64,000 bases of DNA, taken from positions 62,001 through 126,000 of the forward strand of contig NZ_JAJCTH010000011.1 of NCBI RefSeq assembly GCF_020594515.1, given 5' to 3'. This DNA is from Rhodoferax sp. U2-2l. Lineage in GTDB: Bacteria > Pseudomonadota > Gammaproteobacteria > Burkholderiales > Burkholderiaceae_C. The position numbers were made by a program, and so were the translations under genes. Positions 1 to 7,973 of this stretch are shown piece by piece. The number at the start of each line of letters is the position of its first letter. Within the stretch, counting starts at the first letter, position 1. The notes under the pieces are model-generated. The model was not told the origin of the DNA, made no database searches, and worked only from the letters and a program-made list of their open reading frames with translations.

Positions 1-71
1 GAAAAAAGCCGTGAAATCAAGCACTTGACCCCTGCCCGCCTGCTTCGCCCCCCCAACAATAGGAATTGACC

Positions 72-488
72 ATGAACTATGTAGAACGTGACAGTTTTGG
101 CATGTACGCTGTTGCCGACAGCAACGGCCCCGGCCCCCGTCTGATGGGTGCCGACACCCTGATGGGCAACGATGTGTTCAATGACCAGGGCGAGGATCTG
201 GGCGACATCAAGGAGATCATGCTCGATGTGCGCGCTGGGCGCATCAGCTACGCGGTGCTGTCGTATGGCGGCGTTCTGGGCATTGGCGACAAGCTGTTTG
301 CCGTGCCGTGGGAAGCGCTGACCCTGGACACCGAGAACAAACGTTTCACCCTGGATGTGGCCAAAGAGCGTCTGGAAAATGCCCCCGGCTTTGACAAGGA
401 CAACTGGCCCAACATGTCGGACCAGACCTGGGCCAAGGATGTGCACGACTACTACGGCACCACCGCGCCAGCAACCCAGGCGCTGTGA
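72..488 (+). CDS. PRC-barrel domain protein
   Basis: A 138-residue protein. The ATG at 72 is preceded by AGGA at 61-64; an in-frame TTG at 66 lacks a spaced ribosome site. The middle (about residues 30-95) has the PRC-barrel pattern: a V-F-N-x-x-G-E-D-L-G-x-I motif, then I-S-Y-A-V-L-S-Y-G-G, then an F-A-V-P-W stretch. This small beta-barrel is known from photosynthetic reaction centre H subunits and RimM. Stand-alone versions in betaproteobacteria are usually soluble, stress-associated proteins of unknown role. The gene is followed by a hairpin and T-run and appears monocistronic. Confidence 0.85.
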   Translation: MNYVERDSFGMYAVADSNGPGPRLMGADTLMGNDVFNDQGEDLGDIKEIMLDVRAGRISYAVLSYGGVLGIGDKLFAVPWEALTLDTENKRFTLDVAKERLENAPGFDKDNWPNMSDQTWAKDVHDYYGTTAPATQAL

Positions 489-558
489 TCGGGTTGACCA
501 GGCTTTTGGGCGGCAAAACCTGCCCCGAGGCTTGGTGTGATGACCCGGTGCAGCCACC

Positions 559-597
559 AGCGATTCGCCTTTTTTTAAGCGCGGATCGCTTTTTTTT
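559..597 (+). terminator. Rho-independent-like terminator after the PRC-barrel gene
   Basis: AGCGAT at 559-564 pairs with ATCGCT at 585-590, with a short inner CGC/GCG stem, followed by seven T at 591-597. It lies between two convergent genes. The large loop makes it a modest terminator. Confidence 0.45.
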
Positions 598-1942
598 ACA
601 AGCCCGGCGCGCTGACCCGCCACACCACATTGCCCACATCGTCTGCCACCAGCAGCGCGCCCTGTTTGTCCAGCGCCACGCCCACGGGTCGGCCATACGC
701 TTTGCCGTCCTGGCTGAGAAAGCCAGTCAACACGTCGATGGGTCGGCCAGCAGGCTGACCGTTGGCAAAGGGCACAAACACCACGTTGTAGCCACTGTGC
801 GGCTGGCGGTTCCAGGAACCGTGTTGGCCGATGAACATGCCGTTGGCAAAAACCGGCCCGAGCGTGTTGCCCTTGGCAGAGGCCAGGCCGAGCGGCGCCA
901 CGTGGGCGCCCAGGCCGTAGTCCGGCATCAGCGCCTGCGCCACCAGATCGGGTCGCTGCGGTGTCACCCGCGTATCCACATGCTGGCCAAAGTAGCTGTA
1001 CGGCCAGCCGTAAAAACCACCGTCGCGCACCGACGTCAAATAATCAGGGACCAGGTCGTTGCCAAGTTCGTCACGCTCGTTCACCACCGTCCACAAGGCG
1101 CCGCTGGTGGGCTCCCAGGCCAGGCCGTTCGGGTTGCGCAGGCCGGTGGCAAAAAAGCGGTGTAGGCCGGTGGTGATGTCCACCTCCCAGATGGCGGCGC
1201 GCCCGGCTTCCACCGCCATGCCACGTTCAGCCACATTGCTGTTGGAGCCCACGGTGACATAGAGTTTGCTGCCGTCTGCGCTGGCGATCAGGTTTTTGGT
1301 CCAGTGGTGGTTGATCGGGCCGCCTGGCAAATCAATCACCTTGGTGCCCGCCGCCAGAATTTGGGTGGTGCCGTCCGTGTACGGAAAACCCAGCACCGCG
1401 TCGGTGTTGGCCACGTACAAGCTGCGCCCCACCAGCGCCATACCAAAGGGCGAGTTCAGCCCCGCCAGCAACACCGAGCGCACATCGGCCACACCGTCGC
1501 CATTGGTGTCGCGTAACAAGGTGATGCGGTTGGCGCTGGGCACGGTGGCACCAGCGCGCTTCATCACCAGGCCCATGACCCAGCTTTTGAAACCTTTGGC
1601 GCCTTCTGGCTTGGGCGGGGCGTTACTTTCAGCCACCAGCACGTCGCCATTGGGCAGCACATACAGCCAGCGCGGATGGTCCAGGCCACTGGCAAAAGCT
1701 GCCACTCGGGTGCCGGATGCAGATGTTGGTGCCATGCCAACGGGCCAGCCCGTGGCGGGCGCGATGTTCACGGTGGGAATCAGAGAGCGATCGGGGGCGG
1801 GCAATGGGGGCTGCGCGCCCACACCCACCTCAGCGCCGGGTAAGCGTGTCGGGCTGCAGCCAGCCAGCGCGGCCAGCAGCAGGCCGACTGACAGGTTCAA
1901 GCCGGGAGACCGTCGGCTTTGGCGAGCGGCAGGGCTGCGCAT
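596..1942 (-). CDS. Sorbosone dehydrogenase / PQQ-type beta-propeller lipoprotein
   Basis: A 448-residue protein if it starts at the ATG at 1942; a TTG at 1969 is also in frame. The N-terminus is a lipoprotein signal with a lipobox L-A-G-C ending at Cys29, so the mature protein is probably membrane-anchored and periplasmic. The rest matches the L-sorbosone/glucose dehydrogenase beta-propeller family: [10 protein letters not shown] near the start, N-G-D-V-L-V-A-E-S, a T-G-L-R-N-P-N-G motif, and [10 protein letters not shown] near the C-terminal third. The family oxidises aldoses or sorbosone, usually with PQQ. The substrate here is unknown. No PQQ synthesis genes are in the window. Confidence 0.8.
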   Translation of the reverse strand: MRSPAARQSRRSPGLNLSVGLLLAALAGCSPTRLPGAEVGVGAQPPLPAPDRSLIPTVNIAPATGWPVGMAPTSASGTRVAAFASGLDHPRWLYVLPNGDVLVAESNAPPKPEGAKGFKSWVMGLVMKRAGATVPSANRITLLRDTNGDGVADVRSVLLAGLNSPFGMALVGRSLYVANTDAVLGFPYTDGTTQILAAGTKVIDLPGGPINHHWTKNLIASADGSKLYVTVGSNSNVAERGMAVEAGRAAIWEVDITTGLHRFFATGLRNPNGLAWEPTSGALWTVVNERDELGNDLVPDYLTSVRDGGFYGWPYSYFGQHVDTRVTPQRPDLVAQALMPDYGLGAHVAPLGLASAKGNTLGPVFANGMFIGQHGSWNRQPHSGYNVVFVPFANGQPAGRPIDVLTGFLSQDGKAYGRPVGVALDKQGALLVADDVGNVVWRVSAPGL

Positions 1943-1980
1943 GCCAGTTGCTCGCTGACGAGCACTCAAGGCTAATCAGG

Positions 1981-2265
1981 TCAGTTGGCTGGCGCGGATG
2001 CCGGTGGCGTCACGATCACCGTGGTGCCACTGCCTGTGTTGCCGGTAGCGCCTGTGGCGCCCTGATCACCTGTCGAGCCGGTGGCGCCTTGTCCACCTGT
2101 GGCACCTTGCCCGCCGGTTGCACCCTGATCGCCGGTCGCACCTGTGGGGCCGGCCGGGCCGGGCACCACAACGGTGGCCGGGGCGGGTGTGACCACCGTG
2201 GCACGCTCACAGGCGACCAGGCTCAGTGTGGCGATCACGGCGGAAATCAAGAGGGTGTATTTCAT
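1981..2265 (-). CDS. Small collagen-like lipoprotein
   Basis: A 94-residue protein with a good ribosome site (AAAGGA) before the ATG at 2265. It has a signal peptide with lipobox L-V-A-C (Cys19), a short Thr/Pro/Val linker, then 14 uninterrupted Gly-X-Y triplets (residues 36-77) rich in GAT, GDQ and GGQ. Gly-X-Thr repeats are known from bacterial collagen-like proteins. Function unknown. It is short for a stable triple helix, so it may be a spacer or surface stalk. It sits just downstream, on the same strand, of fumC. Confidence 0.75.
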   Translation of the reverse strand: MKYTLLISAVIATLSLVACERATVVTPAPATVVVPGPAGPTGATGDQGATGGQGATGGQGATGSTGDQGATGATGNTGSGTTVIVTPPASAPAN

Positions 2266-2347
2266 GGTGTGTCCTTTAAAAACTGCAGCTTAGGTGCTTG
2301 TGGCGGCGCTGTCGGTGGGCTGGCGAACACAGCGGGGTTGGTGTGGT

Positions 2348-3733
2348 TCAGGGGCCACGCATCAAGTCCGTCTGCGGGGTGCCCAGCATGTGACGCGCAT
2401 CCACCCAGGCATCAAATTGCTCGGCGGTCACCATGCCCAAGGCCAGCGCGGCCTGGCGCAGTGTGGTGTGGTGGGTTTGCGCATGTTGGGCAATGGCGGC
2501 CGCGCGGTCGTAGCCAATGTGCGGCGCCAGCGCCGTCACCAGCATCAGCGAGCTTTGCAGCAGCGCGTCGACACGCGCCTGGTTGACCACCATGCCGACC
2601 ACACAAAACCTGGCGAAACTGCGCATGGCATCGGCCAGCAAGCGCAGGCTGTCGAGCACGTTCAGGGCGATCAGCGGTTTGTAGACGTTGAGTTCAAACT
2701 GGCCCTGACTGGCGGCAAAACTGATCGCCACGTCATGCCCCAGCACCTGTGCGCAGACCATGGTCAGCGCCTCCACCTGCGTCGGGTTCACCTTGCCGGG
2801 CATGATGGAGCTGCCGGGTTCGTTTTGCGGCAGCGTGACCTCACCCAGCCCGGCGCGCGGGCCGCTGCCCATCAGGCGCAGATCGTTGCCGATCTTGGTG
2901 AGCGCCACCGCCAGCATCTTCAGGCTGGCGTGCAAGGCCACCAGCGCTTCATGCCCCGCCATGGCGGCAAACAGGTTGCTGGCCTGGCGCAGCGGCAAAC
3001 CCAGCTGATTTGCCAACATGGCACACACACGGGCGCCAAATTCCGGGTGGGTGTTGAGACCGGTGCCGACCGCCGTGCCGCCCAGGGCCAGCGTGTGAAC
3101 CGCGCCCAGCGCAAACACCAGGCTGTCGCGGCACAGCCTGAGTTGGGCGCCATACCCCCCCAACTCCTGGCCCAGCGTGACCGGGGTGGCGTCTTGCAAG
3201 TGGGTGCGGCCGATCTTGACCACAGACTCAAATGCCTGCGCCTGGGCAGCCAGCGCCGCACGCAACTCGTCCAGCGCGGGCAGCAGGGTCTGTTGCGTTG
3301 TCAGTGCCACCGCGATGTGCATGGCGCTGGGAAACACGTCGTTGGACGACTGGCCCAGGTTGACGTCGTCATTGGGATGCACCAGCGGGGGGCCGCTGCC
3401 GCCCTGCCCCAGCGCCCGACTGGCGAGTGTGGCAATGACTTCGTTGACATTCATGTGGCTCTGGGTGCCCGAGCCGGTTTGCCACACCGACAGCGGAAAT
3501 TCGCCATCCCATTCGCCGTGCGCCACCCGCTGGGCGGCGTCGGCAATGGCTTGCGCCTTGCGGGGGTCTTGCAACTGCAGGTCGCGGTTGACGCAGGCGC
3601 TGGCCCACTTGATCCAGGCCAGCGCGTGGATGATGTCGAGCGGCATGCGCTGCTCGCCAATGGCAAAAAAATGCAGGCTGCGGGCGGTTTGTGCGCCCCA
3701 CAACACCCCGGCGTGCAACGTGTCTGGATTCAT
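2348..3733 (-). CDS. fumC: Class II fumarate hydratase
   Basis: A 461-residue protein, the usual length for FumC. It catalyses fumarate to L-malate in the TCA cycle, in the cytoplasm, without an iron-sulfur cluster. Evidence: L-W-G-A-Q-T near the start; M-P-L-D-I-I-H-A-L; the S-G-T-Q-S-H-M-N-V-N-E-V substrate region; G-R-T-H-L-Q-D-A-T-P; and the superfamily signature G-S-S-I-M-P-G-K-V-N-P. The start at 3733 is chosen because family homology begins there and AAGGGA lies upstream; the frame stays open for another 58 codons upstream but shows no homology. Confidence 0.95.
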   Translation of the reverse strand: MNPDTLHAGVLWGAQTARSLHFFAIGEQRMPLDIIHALAWIKWASACVNRDLQLQDPRKAQAIADAAQRVAHGEWDGEFPLSVWQTGSGTQSHMNVNEVIATLASRALGQGGSGPPLVHPNDDVNLGQSSNDVFPSAMHIAVALTTQQTLLPALDELRAALAAQAQAFESVVKIGRTHLQDATPVTLGQELGGYGAQLRLCRDSLVFALGAVHTLALGGTAVGTGLNTHPEFGARVCAMLANQLGLPLRQASNLFAAMAGHEALVALHASLKMLAVALTKIGNDLRLMGSGPRAGLGEVTLPQNEPGSSIMPGKVNPTQVEALTMVCAQVLGHDVAISFAASQGQFELNVYKPLIALNVLDSLRLLADAMRSFARFCVVGMVVNQARVDALLQSSLMLVTALAPHIGYDRAAAIAQHAQTHHTTLRQAALALGMVTAEQFDAWVDARHMLGTPQTDLMRGP

Positions 3734-3927
3734 GGCGGCATCCCTTTCATCAACAAGGTGTGATCCCAAGAACCGTTTTGAAAAACCCTTGTGTGCCAAC
3801 ACGGTAACCACTTCAAGCCAGGCTGTTGATACCCGCGACGCTTTGATGGTCATCGGCCGGCCACCGTTCGCTGGCGCACAGTCACCTGCACAGTGCTGAC
3901 GCACCATCCTTTTTTTTGGAGAAAACC

Positions 3928-4479
3928 ATGGCCCCTATCCATATCGCCGTTTTTGTGGGCAGTCTTCGACAGGACTCGTTCAACAAAAAACTCGCCACCG
4001 CGTTGACCCGGCTGGCACCGACTGATTTCACCTTCCAGCAGATCCAGATCGGCGACCTGCCGCTGTACAACCAGGACGACGACGCGCAGCAGGCGGTGCC
4101 CGTGCTGCGGCTCAAATCGGAGATCCAGGCCGCCCAAGGCCTGCTGTTTGTCACGCCGGAGTACAACCGCTCGATGCCCGGTGTGCTGAAAAACGCGATC
4201 GACCATGCCTCGCGCCCCTATGGCGCCAGCGCCTGGGCAGGCAAGCCCGCCGGTGTGCTGGGCGTGTCGGTGGGTGCCATCGGGACCGCGCTGGCGCAGC
4301 AGCACCTGCGCAATGTGCTGGCCTATCTGGACGTGCCCACGCTGGGCCAGCCCGAGGCCTTCATCCAGGCCAAGGACGATTTATTTGACGTTGACGGCAA
4401 CATTGGGGCCGGCAGCAAAACGTTTTTGCAAGGCTGGATGGACCAGTATGTGGCCTGGGTCCGCAGGCACGCAGCATGA
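3928..4479 (+). CDS. NADPH-dependent FMN reductase family protein
   Basis: A 183-residue flavodoxin-like protein. G-S-L-R-Q-D-S-F-N-K-K-L at residues 10-21 is the FMN-phosphate loop of the NADPH-dependent FMN reductase / ChrR-type quinone reductase family, and T-P-E-Y-N-R-S-M-P-G-V-L-K-N-A-I-D is the second family hallmark. It is likely a soluble reductase of quinones, azo compounds or chromate. The ATG at 3928 follows GGAG at 3918-3921. Its stop overlaps the start of the DUF2789 gene by 4 bp, so the two are translationally coupled. Confidence 0.9.
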   Translation: MAPIHIAVFVGSLRQDSFNKKLATALTRLAPTDFTFQQIQIGDLPLYNQDDDAQQAVPVLRLKSEIQAAQGLLFVTPEYNRSMPGVLKNAIDHASRPYGASAWAGKPAGVLGVSVGAIGTALAQQHLRNVLAYLDVPTLGQPEAFIQAKDDLFDVDGNIGAGSKTFLQGWMDQYVAWVRRHAA

Positions 4480-4727
4480 ACACGACCCTCCCCCACTTCA
4501 GCGATCTGTTTGCGCAGCTGGGTCTGCCCAATGACGACCAGAGCATTGCCCGGTTTCTGGCCCGGCACGCCCCGCTACCGGCGGGCAATCGGCTGCCCGA
4601 TGCGACGTTCTGGACCCCCGCGCAGGCCGCCTTTCTGCGCGAATCCCTGAGCCAGGATTCAGACTGGTCCGGCGTGGTGGACCAGCTGGGCAAAGCGCTG
4701 CAAGGCGACATCGATCCAAAACCCTGA
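4476..4727 (+). CDS. DUF2789 family protein
   Basis: An 83-residue protein starting inside the ATGA overlap with the FMN reductase. The pattern S-D-L-F-A-Q-L-G-L-P near the N-terminus and F-W-T-P-A-Q-A-A-F-L-R-E-S in the middle matches DUF2789, a short helical family of unknown function common in beta- and gammaproteobacteria. The coupling suggests co-expression with the reductase. Confidence 0.8.
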   Translation: MNTTLPHFSDLFAQLGLPNDDQSIARFLARHAPLPAGNRLPDATFWTPAQAAFLRESLSQDSDWSGVVDQLGKALQGDIDPKP

Positions 4728-4760
4728 TCACGCGCGAGCGGGCGTCAGCACCATGACAAC

Positions 4761-4789
4761 GGGCAGCGCAACTGTGTGTTGCGCTGCCC
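4761..4789. terminator. Perfect hairpin between convergent genes
   Basis: GGGCAGCGCAAC at 4761-4772 and its exact complement at 4778-4789 enclose a 5-nt loop. The 12-bp GC-rich stem lies between the ends of the DUF2789 gene (+) and the OmpA gene (-). There is no T-run, so it may be a bidirectional attenuator or a processed 3' end rather than a classic terminator. Confidence 0.55.
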
Positions 4790-4854
4790 GAATTCGCCTC
4801 AGTGGCAGGTATGGACGGCCAGGCGACGGCTGTGCGCGTCGCCCCGGGTGGGCA

Positions 4855-5766
4855 TCAGCGGGCCCGGATCTGGCCGCTGTCGTCCGACAAAACGATCTCG
4901 ACCCGGCGGTTCAACTGGCGGTTTGGCGCCGTGTCGTTGGCGGCCACCGGGAAGGCCTCGCCATAACCTTGCATGGCAATACGGCCCGGTGCGATGCCAA
5001 ACTGCGTCAGCGCCGTTTGCACGGCGGTGGCGCGGCGCAAGGACAGCGCCTGGTTGTAGTCCGACGCACCGGTGCTGTCGGCAAACCCTTCGATCAGCAC
5101 ATTGCGCATGGGGTTGTTTTGCAGAACGGTGGCAAGCTTTTGGGCACTGGCCATGCCCGCGCTGGTGAGTTGCGACAGATCGGTGCCAAACAACACGTCA
5201 CCCAGGGTGATGACCAGGCCGCGCTCGGTCTTTTTGGCGGCCAGATCACTCAGCTGGGCTTCCAGTTGGGCGTTGCGCGCTTGCGCGGCGGCGGCTTCGT
5301 CCTGGGCCAGCAGGGTTTGCTGCTTGGCGTTGGCGGCATCGTTCTGGGCAATCACTGCGGCCTGATTGGCCGTGTTGGCCCGGATCTGGGCGGCGTTGGC
5401 TTCGTTGGTGCGCTGGTCCAGCACCAGCTGGTCACGCTGTTTGCCAGCGTTGGCCACCTCGGCCTCGGCGACCTTGCGTTTGGTGACTTCCTGCGTCAGG
5501 GCAATTTTTTGCCGCGCCAGGTAGGCCAGCCGGTCGATCTCGGCGTCGCTGTCACGCTCGGCGGCGCTGGCGTTGGCTTGGGTCATGGCGTCGGTGGCCA
5601 GTTTCATCTCCATAGGGGCGTAGGTGGCCACGGCCGGGCTGGCTTGCGCCATGCGGTATTCGGCGCGGGTCTGGTCGAGCAAGGAGGTGGCTTTGGGCGT
5701 GGAGCCGCAGGCTGCCAGCAAGGCGGCCACGGCCAGAACGATGGGGGTGAGGTAGTTGTGTTTCAT
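4855..5766 (-). CDS. OmpA-family lipoprotein with DUF4398 and coiled-coil regions
   Basis: A 303-residue protein with a lipoprotein signal (L-A-A-C, Cys20). The N-terminal part resembles the DUF4398 module also found in the upstream neighbour (Y-A-P-M-E-M-K-L-A). Residues about 60-180 are Ala/Gln/Glu-rich and probably coiled coil. The C-terminal 110 residues are an OmpA-type peptidoglycan-binding domain: V-L-F-G-T-D, I-E-G-F-A-D-S-T-G, N-Q-A-L-S-L-R-R-A, and N-R-R-V-E-I at the end. It probably links the outer membrane to the cell wall. It follows the 5805-6179 gene by 38 bp, likely in one operon. Confidence 0.88.
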   Translation of the reverse strand: MKHNYLTPIVLAVAALLAACGSTPKATSLLDQTRAEYRMAQASPAVATYAPMEMKLATDAMTQANASAAERDSDAEIDRLAYLARQKIALTQEVTKRKVAEAEVANAGKQRDQLVLDQRTNEANAAQIRANTANQAAVIAQNDAANAKQQTLLAQDEAAAAQARNAQLEAQLSDLAAKKTERGLVITLGDVLFGTDLSQLTSAGMASAQKLATVLQNNPMRNVLIEGFADSTGASDYNQALSLRRATAVQTALTQFGIAPGRIAMQGYGEAFPVAANDTAPNRQLNRRVEIVLSDDSGQIRAR

Positions 5767-5804
5767 AAGAAAGTCCAGTGGGTGTGGGTGGGGTGAACGG
5801 CGCT

Positions 5805-6179
5805 TCAGTTGTTGCGCTCAAGCTCGGTGCGCAGCACACGGATGTCGTCTTGCAGCGCATTGGCCGCGGCCTGTGCCTTGGCGGAATTGGCCTTGCTCTG
5901 GGCCAGCTTGGCATCGACCTCGGCCTGGGCGGCGAGTTCTCGCGCCAGCTTGTAGTCTTTGTCGGCCATGGCCTTGTTGGCCAGCGCCATCTTGTCGCGC
6001 GCAGCCATCATCTCGACCGGTGCGTATTGCACACCGCCGGCACCGGCGGCGTTGTCAACGGCGGCTTTTGAAACCGCCACATCGGCGGTGGCGGGGGTTT
6101 TCAGGCTGCTGCAGCCCACGGCCAACACGGCGGCCAAGCCCAACAAAGCTGCGAGCCAGCGGCTTGAGGTTATCGTCAT
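5805..6179 (-). CDS. DUF4398 domain lipoprotein
   Basis: A 124-residue protein with a hydrophobic signal ending in A-V-G-C (Cys23) and an Ala-rich helical body. Y-A-P-V-E-M-M-A-A-R-D-K is the DUF4398 hallmark and is closely echoed in the OmpA-family lipoprotein encoded next in the operon. Family function unknown; envelope location is inferred from the signal. The ATG at 6179 has an AGGAG-type site just upstream. Confidence 0.75.
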   Translation of the reverse strand: MTITSSRWLAALLGLAAVLAVGCSSLKTPATADVAVSKAAVDNAAGAGGVQYAPVEMMAARDKMALANKAMADKDYKLARELAAQAEVDAKLAQSKANSAKAQAAANALQDDIRVLRTELERNN

Positions 6180-6280
6180 CGTTCATCTCCTGTAAGTCCA
6201 TCAAGCGCAGGATCACTCTTGATACCGGGGGTTATAGGCGGATGGGGGCCGCCGGTCTGTTCGCTGGCACACTAGCGGCC

Positions 6281-6907
6281 ATGACCAACCCAACACCCTC
6301 CAGCACTGCCGATGACGCCTGCGCAGACCGTTCAGAAGAAACCAGTTTTGCGCTGAACCTGATCACCACGCGCCAAAACATCTCCCCCCGGCGGCTGGTG
6401 GCGCCCGGCCCGAGCGCAGATCAGGCCCATGACCTGTTTCTGGCGGCCGCTGCTGCGCCCGACCATGGCGAGATCAGGCCATGGCGCTTTGTGCTGGTGC
6501 CGCCAGACAAGCGCCCGTTACTGGCCGATGTGTTTGCCCAGGCCCTGGTGGACCGCGATGCCGAGGCCACCGAGCAACAAATCGCATCAGCGCGCGAAAA
6601 AGCCTTCCGGGCACCATTTCTGGCGCTGGCGATTGCCCGCCTCGGCCCGGCCGAGCCCGACATTGACCCGCTGGAGCGCATGGTGTCGCTGGGCGCCGCG
6701 ATTCAGAACATCCTGCTGTGTGCCCACAGCATGGGGTTTGGCAGTGGTCTGACCAGTGGCCAGGCGATGCGCGCCGAGCCGCTGCGCCAGCTGTTTGCGC
6801 TCAGCGAGGGCGAACAGGCGGTGTGTTGCATCAATGTGGGCACGGTGTCCAAACGCAAACCCGCGCGTGTGCGGCCTGCGCCGCCGGACTTTGTGGGCAG
6901 CTTGTAA
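6281..6907 (+). CDS. Nitroreductase family protein (YdjA-like)
   Basis: A 208-residue flavoprotein. R-Q-N-I-S-P-R-R-L and A-A-A-A-P-D-H-G-E-I-R-P-W-R-F match the start of the NfsA/FRP-fold nitroreductases, and L-G-A-A-I-Q-N-I-L-L-C-A-H-S-M-G-F-G-S is the second conserved block. It should reduce nitro or quinone compounds with NAD(P)H and FMN. The ATG at 6281 is chosen; an in-frame ATG at 6242 would add 13 residues without homology. Its stop is 16 bp from the convergent regulator gene. Confidence 0.85.
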   Translation: MTNPTPSSTADDACADRSEETSFALNLITTRQNISPRRLVAPGPSADQAHDLFLAAAAAPDHGEIRPWRFVLVPPDKRPLLADVFAQALVDRDAEATEQQIASAREKAFRAPFLALAIARLGPAEPDIDPLERMVSLGAAIQNILLCAHSMGFGSGLTSGQAMRAEPLRQLFALSEGEQAVCCINVGTVSKRKPARVRPAPPDFVGSL

Positions 6908-6923
6908 AGCGGCCAGGCGGGCG

Positions 6924-7664
6924 TTATCGCCAGCTTTGTGAAAACACCTTGATGACCCGCTCCAGGTGCGCGCGCATGGCAGCCCGTGCCGCGAACGGGT
7001 CGCGAGCGAGCAAGGCGTCAAAAATCAACTGGTGGTCGTGCTGCGAGGCCTCGCGCATGTCCGCCGAGTGAAAGTGCTGGTCCATCTTGTTCCAGACCGG
7101 GCTTTTGGTCTGGTTGCACATGGCGGTCACCATCTGCAGCAACACACTGTTGCCCGTGGCATCCGCAATACAGACATGGAAACGCCGGTCGGCCGCGATG
7201 TTGGCAGCCTTGTCGTCAATGTAGAGGCGCATGTCCGCCAGGGCCTCAAAAATCCGGTCCAGGTCGGAGTCCTTGCGGGTTTCAGCGGCCACAAAGGCCA
7301 CTTCGGATTCGATGAGGCAACGCGCCCTGAGCAACTCAAACGGACCCGGGCCTGACTCGGGCATGAAGGCGGTCGTGCCGTAAACCCGCACAGGTGGTTG
7401 GACCAGATACGCCCCGGAGCCACCACGCACCTCCACAATACCGTGGAGTTCCATGGCGATGATGGCCTCCCGCACCGAGGTTCGGCTGACCTCAAATTGG
7501 TCAGCCAGTGCGCGCTCGGAGGGCAACCGGTCGCCCGGTTTGAGACCGGATTTGGTCAACAACTCGCCAATCTGGTTGGCCAGTCGAAGATACGCGCGGT
7601 CAACATTGACGTCATCCACAAGCTCTGTGCCTTGCACGCCGGGTGTCATCAGTTCCATTGCCAT
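6924..7664 (-). CDS. FadR/UxuR-type GntR transcriptional regulator
   Basis: A 246-residue protein. Residues about 25-95 form the GntR winged helix (P-G-D-R-L-P-S-E-R-A-L-A-D-Q-F-E-V-S-R-T-S-V-R). The C-terminal part is an FCD ligand domain with its metal-binding histidines in F-H-V-C-I-A, H-D-H-Q-L-I and M-R-A-H-L. FCD proteins bind sugar acids or organic acids and mostly repress. It is divergent from the sugar-acid operon, and the shared spacer has a UxuR/ExuR-like palindrome. It probably controls that operon and itself, with an operon intermediate as inducer (inference). Confidence 0.9.
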   Translation of the reverse strand: MAMELMTPGVQGTELVDDVNVDRAYLRLANQIGELLTKSGLKPGDRLPSERALADQFEVSRTSVREAIIAMELHGIVEVRGGSGAYLVQPPVRVYGTTAFMPESGPGPFELLRARCLIESEVAFVAAETRKDSDLDRIFEALADMRLYIDDKAANIAADRRFHVCIADATGNSVLLQMVTAMCNQTKSPVWNKMDQHFHSADMREASQHDHQLIFDALLARDPFAARAAMRAHLERVIKVFSQSWR

Positions 7665-7822
7665 AGATATGCCTATCCCTGTAAATACCGCCCAGGCCGT
7701 GCCGTGGACGCCATCAAGATGCTAACAGGCCGCGCAAACCAAACACTGCCGACAAGGGCCGGGACGCTGGCTGCAACCACGGCCCACCCGCACCCGCCTC
7801 AAGGAGGCAGTCAACATCTTAA

Positions 7823-7834
7823 TTGGTATACCAA
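7823..7834. promoter_or_regulatory. Candidate operator TTGGTATACCAA (UxuR-like)
   Basis: A perfect 12-bp palindrome in the 309-bp spacer between the GntR regulator and the operon. It matches the core of the E. coli ExuR/UxuR consensus (AATTGGTATACCAATT), the binding site for the same regulator subfamily. The first flanking bases (AA upstream) also fit. This is the best candidate site for the adjacent regulator. Confidence 0.7.
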
Positions 7835-7846
7835 AAATCCATCTAA

Positions 7847-7856
7847 TGGTTTACCA
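7847..7856. promoter_or_regulatory. Second candidate operator half-palindrome
   Basis: TGGTTTACCA, an imperfect copy of the TGGTATACCA core. Its centre is 23 bp (about two helical turns) from the centre of the perfect site, a spacing that would suit cooperative binding of two dimers on the same face. Confidence 0.5.
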
Positions 7857-7906
7857 CTACAACAAATGTGGAAACCAGGACTAAACTCCCGCCGAAATAT
7901 ACGTTT

Positions 7907-7921
7907 GGTGGTCAGACCACC
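7907..7921. promoter_or_regulatory. 15-bp palindrome upstream of the sugar-acid operon
   Basis: GGTGGTC-A-GACCACC, a perfect 7+1+7 palindrome 52 bp upstream of the first structural gene. It keeps the GGT/ACC ends of the other two sites with a different centre, so it could be a third, weaker regulator site or the site of another protein. The rest of the 7665-7973 spacer shows no further clear feature. Confidence 0.4.
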
Positions 7922-7973
7922 GAGTTTCAAGTAACTTTTTGGAAACGTTGCTTAGCCGTAACGTCAACGCGCC

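Noticed and set aside
1981-2160. CRISPR-like or tandem DNA array at the GAT/GDQ repeat
   Set aside because: The periodicity is that of Gly-X-Y codons within a reading frame with a signal peptide; units are not separated by unique spacers.
5756-6280. N-terminal extension of the nitroreductase frame reaching back to 5756
   Set aside because: It runs across the OmpA and DUF4398 genes on the opposite strand, has Arg/Pro/Trp-rich shadow composition, and family homology starts only after 6281.
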